DNA of 13,633 bases from an uncultured Bacteroidota bacterium. GTDB lineage: Bacteria; Bacteroidota; Bacteroidia; Chitinophagales; Chitinophagaceae. Numbering within the stretch: position 1 is the first letter of the stretch; every line of letters begins with the position of its first letter. The stretch is taken from assembly GCA_903847655.1 (NCBI GenBank), contig CAINEG010000120.1, positions 1-13,633 on the forward strand. Direction: 5' to 3'. A program made the position numbers and the translations under genes. This document shows positions 9,490-13,633 of the stretch, piece after piece. Under the pieces are notes generated by a model. The model was given only the letters and a program-made list of their open reading frames with translations. It did not search any database and was not told where the DNA came from.

Positions 9490-10086
9490 TTAGCAGTGCT
9501 TCAATGCTGCTTTGATTAAGGCTTCTAAACTTAATGCTGCCCCCTCTGATTGAATTGTTTTATCTACTGCTTTTTCAGCCACTACTTTTTGAATGCCTAA
9601 GGAAACTAAGGCCTGAACGGCATCTTGATGGGGGGTATTTTTATTAGACAAAGCAAAACCTCCGGTTGGGTTATTGCTCATATTGACCTTTGATAGTTTA
9701 TCTCTTAATTCCAAGACCAATCTTTCGGCAGATTTTTTTCCTATGCCTTTAATTTGTTCTAATTGTCTAGCATCCCCTTGCACAATGGCCCTGATAATTT
9801 CTTCAGGTTGCATGCCCGACAACATCATTCTTGCAGTACTCGCACCTACCCCAGAAACACTAATTAATTGTAAAAACAATTCCTTTTCTTGTTGATCAAA
9901 AAAACCAAAAAGTACTTGGGAATTTTCTGTGATATGCAAATAAGTATGGAGTAAGCCTTTCTCTTTTTTTGAAATGGCTTCATAAGTGTTTAAACTAATA
10001 TTTACCTCATAGCCCACGCCCCCCACATCCACTATAAGTTTTGCGGGTGTCAATTGAACAAAATTGCCTTGTAAAAATGCTATCAT
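9490..10086 (-). CDS. ruvA: Holliday junction branch migration protein RuvA
   Basis: RuvA binds four-way DNA junctions as a tetramer and loads the RuvB motor for branch migration in recombination and repair. The chosen start gives 198 aa (E. coli has 203) beginning MIAFLQGNFV, which aligns with the usual RuvA start. An upstream in-frame ATG at 10137 would add 17 residues (MGQMAIFRSL...) with no family counterpart, so it is rejected. Domain I is the OB fold (about 1-64, with VGGVGYEV at 21-28). Domain II holds two helix-hairpin-helix motifs, ISVSGVGASTARMML (75-89) and IKGIGKKSAERLV (112-124). After a flexible linker, domain III (about 152-198, VQALVSLGI) is the RuvB-contacting part. The acidic pin region reads TENSQ, retaining one acidic residue where E. 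coli has two. The gene is the first of a probable ruvA-sprA transcript. Its 5' end is divergent from fabH. Confidence 0.97.
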   Translation of the reverse strand: MIAFLQGNFVQLTPAKLIVDVGGVGYEVNISLNTYEAISKKEKGLLHTYLHITENSQVLFGFFDQQEKELFLQLISVSGVGASTARMMLSGMQPEEIIRAIVQGDARQLEQIKGIGKKSAERLVLELRDKLSKVNMSNNPTGGFALSNKNTPHQDAVQALVSLGIQKVVAEKAVDKTIQSEGAALSLEALIKAALKHC

Positions 10087-10094
10087 AATGTGTT

Positions 10095-10102
10095 CAAATT
10101 TA
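10095..10102 (-). promoter_or_regulatory. Candidate Bacteroidota -7 element for ruvA
   Basis: On the minus strand this reads TAAATTTG, an exact match to the Bacteroidota -7 consensus TAnnTTTG. It ends 8 nt before the ruvA ATG, so transcription would begin only a few nucleotides from the start codon, giving an almost leaderless mRNA. No clear TTTG or TTG box sits at the expected -33 spacing. An eight-base match with four fixed A/T positions can arise by chance in low-GC DNA, so this is only a candidate. Confidence 0.3.
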
Positions 10103-10118
10103 GCACATAAGGAACGAA

Positions 10119-10130
10119 AAATGGCCATTT
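10119..10130. repeat. 12-bp perfect palindrome in the ruvA/fabH divergent region
   Basis: AAATGGCCATTT equals its own reverse complement. It lies in the 103-nt region between the ruvA and fabH starts, upstream of both genes, so it could be an operator half-site pair. It overlaps the upstream in-frame extension of ruvA that I do not accept as coding. No regulator family is recognised from it. Confidence 0.4.
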
Positions 10131-10173
10131 GGCCCATTTCTTAGCCAAATTTTCGGATATTTGTAAGCCAAAT
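10127..10173. repeat. Three copies of GCCAAAT (one inverted, two direct) upstream of fabH
   Basis: ATTTGGC (10127-10133) and GCCAAAT (10144-10150) form a 7-bp inverted repeat with a 10-nt spacer. A second direct copy lies at 10167-10173. The two direct copies sit in 11-mers TTAGCCAAATT (10141-10151) and TAAGCCAAATT (10164-10174), differing at one base and offset by 23 bp, close to two helical turns. They flank the weak fabH promoter candidate. This could be a regulator-binding array, though the motif is A/T-rich and may be coincidental. Confidence 0.4.
10156..10163 (+). promoter_or_regulatory. Weak candidate -7 element for fabH
   Basis: GATATTTG matches the Bacteroidota -7 consensus TAnnTTTG at all but the first fixed position. 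A TTTG lies upstream at 10128-10131, though the 24-nt gap is longer than usual for the -33 box. A start near 10168-10170 would leave a leader of about 20 nt before the fabH ATG. The call rests on position and a partial match only. Confidence 0.22.
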
Positions 10174-10175
10174 TA

Positions 10176-10185
10176 AATGATCATT
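10176..10185. repeat. 10-bp palindrome abutting the fabH start
   Basis: AATGATCATT is self-complementary and ends 4 nt before the fabH ATG, in the region where a ribosome would bind. The flanks continue an imperfect dyad (TTA on the left, TAA on the right, offset by one base). It may be an operator or a weak leader structure. It is short enough to be chance in A/T-rich DNA. Confidence 0.3.
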
Positions 10186-10189
10186 AACT

Positions 10190-11179
10190 ATGCCTAGTTT
10201 GAATGCCGCCATTACCGCTGTTGGAGGATATGTTCCCGAAACAAAATTGACCAATTTTGACCTTGAAAAAATGGTGGATACCAACGACGAATGGATCAAA
10301 TCTAGAACAGGGATTTCCGAGCGTAGCATCTTAAGAACACCAGGAAAGGCTAGTTCTGATATGGCAGTAAAGGCCATTGAAGAAATCATTCGTAAAAAGA
10401 AATTAGATCCATTGACCATTGATTGTATTATTTGCGCTACTGTCACACCTGATATGATATTTCCATCAACGGCTAATTTAATTGGAGACAAGATTGGTGC
10501 AAAAAATGCATTTGGTTTTGATTTAGGCGCTGCTTGTAGTGGATTTTTATTTGCCTTAACAACGGCCACTGCTTTTATTGAATCCGGTAAGTATAAAAAA
10601 ATAATTGTGGTGGGCGTAGATAAAATGAGCGCTATCATTGATTATACCGACAGAGCCACTTGTATATTATTTGGAGATGGTGCAGGGGCCGTTTTAGTAG
10701 AACCCACCACAGATGGATTGGGTGTACAAGATTCCATTTTAAAAAGTGATGGATCGGGTGCCCCTTATTTACACATCAAGGCTGGAGGAAGTTTAAAACC
10801 AGCCACGATGGAAACGGTGTTAGCCAAAGAACATTATGCTTTTCAGGATGGGCAACCTGTTTTTAAATTTGCTGTAAAAGGCATGGCCGATGTAAGCGCG
10901 GAATTGATGGAAAAACACAAATTAACTGGGGACGATATAGCCTGGTTAGTGCCGCATCAAGCCAATCTAAGAATCATTGATGCCACTGCCAATAGAATGG
11001 GCTTATCCAAAGAAAAAGTAATGATCAATATTGAAAAATATGGCAATACGACGGCTGCTACTATTCCACTATGTTTATGGGATTGGGAATCTAAATTAAA
11101 AAAAGGAGACAATTTAATATTGGCTGCTTTTGGCGGAGGATTTACCTGGGGTGCAAGCTGGATCAAATGGGCTTACTAA
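10190..11179 (+). CDS. fabH: Beta-ketoacyl-ACP synthase III (FabH)
   Basis: FabH starts type II fatty-acid synthesis in the cytoplasm by condensing a short acyl-CoA primer with malonyl-ACP. The 329-aa protein (E. coli 317) carries the full Cys-His-Asn triad: Cys116 in DLGAACSGFL, His256 in VPHQANLRI and Asn286 in YGNTTAATIP. Other family hallmarks are DEWIKSRTGISER (33-45), where Trp/Arg shape the CoA site, FGDGAGAVL (161-169), and the closing AAFGGGFTWG. The start is well bounded: a TGA lies in frame 12 nt upstream, and the next Met is residue 28. The ATG is preceded by a palindrome rather than a Shine-Dalgarno sequence. The gene is divergent from ruvA and 29 nt ahead of the PLP enzyme. It is not in the classical plsX-fabH-fabD cluster; fabD lies about 1.8 kb downstream on the opposite strand. 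Bacteroidota often carry several FabH paralogues, so the primer (straight versus branched acyl-CoA) cannot be fixed. Confidence 0.95.
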   Translation: MPSLNAAITAVGGYVPETKLTNFDLEKMVDTNDEWIKSRTGISERSILRTPGKASSDMAVKAIEEIIRKKKLDPLTIDCIICATVTPDMIFPSTANLIGDKIGAKNAFGFDLGAACSGFLFALTTATAFIESGKYKKIIVVGVDKMSAIIDYTDRATCILFGDGAGAVLVEPTTDGLGVQDSILKSDGSGAPYLHIKAGGSLKPATMETVLAKEHYAFQDGQPVFKFAVKGMADVSAELMEKHKLTGDDIAWLVPHQANLRIIDATANRMGLSKEKVMINIEKYGNTTAATIPLCLWDWESKLKKGDNLILAAFGGGFTWGASWIKWAY

Positions 11180-11208
11180 AAAGACTTATATTTAATTAAA
11201 TAGCGGAT

Positions 11209-12435
11209 ATGAAAAATAAAAAATACAAGGGCATTAGTACATTGACATTGCATACAGCAGGCAAAGAAAATGATAATTTTTCACATACTACCCCTATTTA
11301 TGCTACCTCTACTTTTACTTTTGATTCTACCAATGAAGGGATGGAGCGATTCAAAGGCACAGATAAAACACGCATCTATTCAAGATGGGGCAATCCTACT
11401 TTTTTGGCTGCTGAAAAAACCATTGAAGCCTTAGAAGCGCATGGATTAAAAAATGAAAAAGGCGAACCTTTGGGACTAAAGGCATTATTGCATTCTAGTG
11501 GACAAGCCGCCATGAGTACTTTGTTCTTTAGCAATTTAAGCGCAGGTGATAAATTATTGTCACATTATTCTTTGTATGGAGGTACACAGGAATTGATGCA
11601 AAAAATTTTAGCAGAGGCGGGCATTAAAACTTTATTGATAGATGTACGCGATTTAAAATTATTAGAAAAAACCATTGGGGAAAATCCTGAAATAAAACTA
11701 ATACATCTTGAAACCCCTGCCAATCCCACCATTCAATGCGTAGACATCGAAGCTATTTGCAGCATTGCGCATAAACACAATATTAAAGTTTCGGTAGACA
11801 ATACAGTGGCCACGCCTTATTTGCAACAGCCCTTCGCACTTGGGGCTGATTTTGTTTTTCATTCTGCCACTAAATTTTTAAATGGGCATGGATCTGCCAT
11901 CAGTGGTGTATTGCTAGGAAAAGATTTAGCCTTTATGCAATCCAAGGTTTGGAAATGGCATGTTTTACTTGGCGGCAATTCCAATGCATTTGATTCCTAC
12001 TTATTAATTCAAGGCATGAAAACCTTAGAGATTAGAATGGACAGACATTGCAGCAATACCGAAAAAGTTGCTGCTTATTTGTCCAAGCACCCAGCCATTG
12101 AAAAAGTAAATTATACAGGACTAAGTAGCCATCCCGATCATGCCATTGCAAAAAAGCAAATGAAAAAGCATGCGCCTTTAATAAGTTTTGAATTAAAGGG
12201 AGGCTTAGAGGCAGGAAAAATATTTATTGATGCCTTAGAAGTTTGTACCCGTGCAGTTTCTTTAGGCACTGTGGATACCTTGGTTTCTCATCCTGCGACC
12301 ATGACCCATTATGGCATACCCAGAGAAGAGAGAATCAAATATGGCATCACCGATGGCTTAATCAGAATGAGTGTGGGTATAGAAAATTACGAAGATCTGG
12401 AAGCCGATTTAGAACAAGCATTGGCAAAAATATAA
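11209..12435 (+). CDS. Cys/Met metabolism PLP-dependent enzyme (methionine gamma-lyase / cystathionine lyase-like)
   Basis: Cytoplasmic fold-type I PLP enzyme of the trans-sulfuration family, 408 aa as expected. Members catalyse gamma-elimination or gamma-replacement on methionine, cystathionine or O-acyl-homoserine. The PLP lysine is Lys222 in HSATKFLNGHG. Other conserved sites are Tyr57 and Arg59 in YSRWGNPT (phosphate contact across the dimer), SSGQAA (96-101, phosphate loop), Tyr123 in YGGT stacking on PLP, ETPANPT (168-174), Asp197 in VDNT binding the pyridine nitrogen, and Arg386 in LIRMSVGIEN for the substrate carboxylate. The C-terminal SHPATMTHYGIP with YGI resembles methionine gamma-lyase. 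However, the Cys next to the active-site Tyr in Pseudomonas methionine gamma-lyase (YGCT) is Gly here, as in cystathionine lyases and synthases. An extra charged loop (KNEKGEPLG, 81-89) separates the first conserved blocks. The gene follows fabH by 29 nt and precedes the acetyltransferase by 33 nt. The family is certain, the substrate is not. Confidence 0.9.
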   Translation: MKNKKYKGISTLTLHTAGKENDNFSHTTPIYATSTFTFDSTNEGMERFKGTDKTRIYSRWGNPTFLAAEKTIEALEAHGLKNEKGEPLGLKALLHSSGQAAMSTLFFSNLSAGDKLLSHYSLYGGTQELMQKILAEAGIKTLLIDVRDLKLLEKTIGENPEIKLIHLETPANPTIQCVDIEAICSIAHKHNIKVSVDNTVATPYLQQPFALGADFVFHSATKFLNGHGSAISGVLLGKDLAFMQSKVWKWHVLLGGNSNAFDSYLLIQGMKTLEIRMDRHCSNTEKVAAYLSKHPAIEKVNYTGLSSHPDHAIAKKQMKKHAPLISFELKGGLEAGKIFIDALEVCTRAVSLGTVDTLVSHPATMTHYGIPREERIKYGITDGLIRMSVGIENYEDLEADLEQALAKI

Positions 12436-12468
12436 TTCAATACTAATTTTTACTATTAAATTTTTCTG

Positions 12469-12918
12469 ATGGATATATTGATACGCCGTGCCCAAAAAAC
12501 AGACTGTGTTAGATTATTAGAACTTATACAAGAATTGGCTGTTTATGAAAAAGCCCCTGAAGAAGTTACCGTAAGCCTAGCTCATTTTGAAGAAAGCGGA
12601 TTTGGCCCAAACCCTGTCTGGTGGGCCTTTGTAGCAGAAGTAAATGGTGTGGTGGTGGGCATGGCCTTGTATTATATTCGCTATTCTACTTGGAAAGGCC
12701 AAAGAATGTATTTGGAAGATTTACTAGTGACCGAAGCTATGCGCGGAAAAAAGATTGGCAGTTTATTGTTTGATGCATTGATACAAGAATCAAAGGATAA
12801 AAATTTTATTGGCATAAATTGGCAGGTATTGGATTGGAATGAACCTGCGATTAATTTTTATAAAAAATACAATGCCAGTTTTGACCCAGAGTGGTTAAAC
12901 TGCGCGATTAATTTTTAG
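12469..12918 (+). CDS. GNAT acetyltransferase, spermidine/spermine N1-acetyltransferase (SSAT)-like
   Basis: Small cytoplasmic GNAT enzyme of 149 aa that transfers acetyl from acetyl-CoA to an amine. It resembles the SSAT/thialysine acetyltransferase branch throughout. The N-terminus is IRRAQKTDCVRLLELIQELA, followed by EESGFGPNP (41-49), YLEDLLVTEAMRGKKIG (81-97, with the acetyl-CoA pyrophosphate loop at 92-97) and WNEPAINFYKKYNA (123-136). Tyr131 corresponds to the general-acid tyrosine of human SSAT (in NFYKRRGA). The protein is about 20 residues shorter than human SSAT, mainly at the C-terminus and in one internal loop. The ATG at 12469 gives the expected N-terminus. The gene probably shares a transcript with the PLP enzyme 33 nt upstream. 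Diamines, polyamines or thialysine-like amines are plausible substrates by family, but none is shown. Confidence 0.88.
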   Translation: MDILIRRAQKTDCVRLLELIQELAVYEKAPEEVTVSLAHFEESGFGPNPVWWAFVAEVNGVVVGMALYYIRYSTWKGQRMYLEDLLVTEAMRGKKIGSLLFDALIQESKDKNFIGINWQVLDWNEPAINFYKKYNASFDPEWLNCAINF

Positions 12919-12935
12919 TCGAAGATATTTTAGCA

Positions 12936-13633
12936 CTATTGCACCCCCGCCACTACCGCTTCTTTAAATACCTTTTGCACCAAGCCTTGTAAAACCTTAC
13001 CTGGACCTACTTCCGTAAAATGAGTGGCGCCGTCAGCGACCATGGCTTGAACGGTTTGTGTCCACTTCACAGCTCCGGTTAATTGTGCGATTAAGTTTTG
13101 TTTGATTTGAGTAGGATCGGTGACTGCTGTGGCTACCACATTTTGATAGACTGGACAAATAGGTGTGTTGAAACTAGTTGCTTCAATAGCTGCGGCTAAT
13201 TCAATTTTTGCAGGGTTCATTAATGGTGAATGAAATGCACCTCCTACTGGTAATACTAATGCACGCTTTGCACCTGCTGCCTTCATTTGTTCGCAAGCAA
13301 TTTCAATGCCTTTGATACTTCCAGAAATTACTAATTGTCCTGGGCAGTTATAATTCGCGGGCACCACTACTTCTCCTGTTTCTTTTTGCACTTGCGCACA
13401 AACTTCTTCTACTTTTTCATCGGCTAATGCTATTACGGCAGCCATAGTAGAAGCTTGAATTTCACAAGCAGCTTGCATGGCTTTTGCTCTCACACTTACT
13501 AAACGAAGTGCATCTTCAAAGCTTAAAGTTTTATTAGCAACCAGTGCACTAAACTCTCCTAAGCTATGACCAGCAACCATATCATAAGCAGGTAAACTTT
13601 TTAAAGGACCTGTTTGTCCAAATCCTGAAGCAG
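12936..13633 (-). CDS. fabD: Malonyl-CoA:ACP transacylase FabD (5' end outside window)
   Basis: FabD moves malonyl from CoA to acyl carrier protein, supplying the extender unit for fatty-acid synthesis in the cytoplasm. The last 231 codons are present, about three quarters of a typical FabD. The frame is open to the window edge and continues upstream of the methionine at 13580, which is internal. The catalytic serine is in GHSLGEF (codon 13563-13565). The conserved arginine is in LVSVRAKAMQ (codon 13488-13490), and the catalytic histidine in GGAFHSPLM (codon 13230-13232). NYNCPGQLVISG and the C-terminal TEVGPGKVLQGLV are strongly family-typical, especially of Bacteroidota FabD. Just before the nucleophile is a stretch SGFGQTGPLKSLPAYD that seems longer than in other Bacteroidota homologues I recall. 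The gene is convergent with the acetyltransferase, with stops 17 nt apart and no clear terminator between them. Confidence 0.95.
   Translation of the reverse strand, partial: ASGFGQTGPLKSLPAYDMVAGHSLGEFSALVANKTLSFEDALRLVSVRAKAMQAACEIQASTMAAVIALADEKVEEVCAQVQKETGEVVVPANYNCPGQLVISGSIKGIEIACEQMKAAGAKRALVLPVGGAFHSPLMNPAKIELAAAIEATSFNTPICPVYQNVVATAVTDPTQIKQNLIAQLTGAVKWTQTVQAMVADGATHFTEVGPGKVLQGLVQKVFKEAVVAGVQ

Noticed and set aside
10087..10137. N-terminal extension of ruvA from an upstream in-frame ATG
   Set aside because: The 17 extra residues have no counterpart in RuvA proteins, which begin MIxxLxG, and the extension overlaps the likely promoter.
10141..10638. 165-codon open frame antisense to fabH
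   Set aside because: It lies almost wholly opposite the conserved fabH coding sequence. The translation is low-complexity hydrophobic with no recognisable motif, and nothing suggests a second gene.

Overview
The window looks like chromosomal DNA of a Bacteroidota member, probably a Chitinophagia/Chitinophagaceae-like bacterium. The signs are low GC, A-rich leaders without Shine-Dalgarno sequences, a full-length SprA (the type IX secretion translocon, found only in this phylum), a Bacteroidota-style FabD, and one good match to the Bacteroidota -7 promoter element TAnnTTTG. The genus assignment is inference; no rRNA or tRNA is present.

Layout. (1) Positions 1-2120, plus strand: the 3' part of an ABC exporter ATPase and its NatB/ABC-2 type permease, 11 nt apart, forming one export system. 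(2) Positions 2123-10086, minus strand: ruvA followed 23 nt later by sprA, probably co-transcribed. sprA alone fills more than half of the window; it is intact and appears to start at TTG. (3) Positions 10087-10189: a 103-nt divergent intergenic region with a candidate ruvA -7 element, a weak candidate fabH promoter, two small palindromes and three copies of GCCAAAT or its complement. (4) Positions 10190-12918, plus strand: fabH (ketoacyl-ACP synthase III), a Cys/Met-metabolism PLP enzyme and an SSAT-like GNAT acetyltransferase, with gaps of 29 and 33 nt, possibly one transcript. (5) Positions 12936-13633, minus strand: the 3' part of fabD (malonyl-CoA:ACP transacylase), convergent with the acetyltransferase and cut by the window end.

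How the genes fit together. SprA is the outer-membrane pore of T9SS; the other T9SS components must be encoded elsewhere. RuvA is its likely co-transcribed neighbour but has an unrelated job in Holliday-junction processing. FabH and FabD act at consecutive points of type II fatty-acid initiation (FabD makes malonyl-ACP, FabH condenses it with acyl-CoA) but lie in separate transcription units here. The PLP enzyme handles sulfur amino acids and the GNAT enzyme probably acetylates a small amine.

No gene-free stretch exceeds about 103 nt. I saw no mobile element, CRISPR array, RNA gene or convincing terminator, and no undescribed multi-gene system: the gene content is ordinary core genome. The more interesting points are details: three EF-hand-like acidic loops in SprA, its TTG start, the repeat-rich fabH/ruvA divergent region, and an unresolved substrate for the PLP enzyme.
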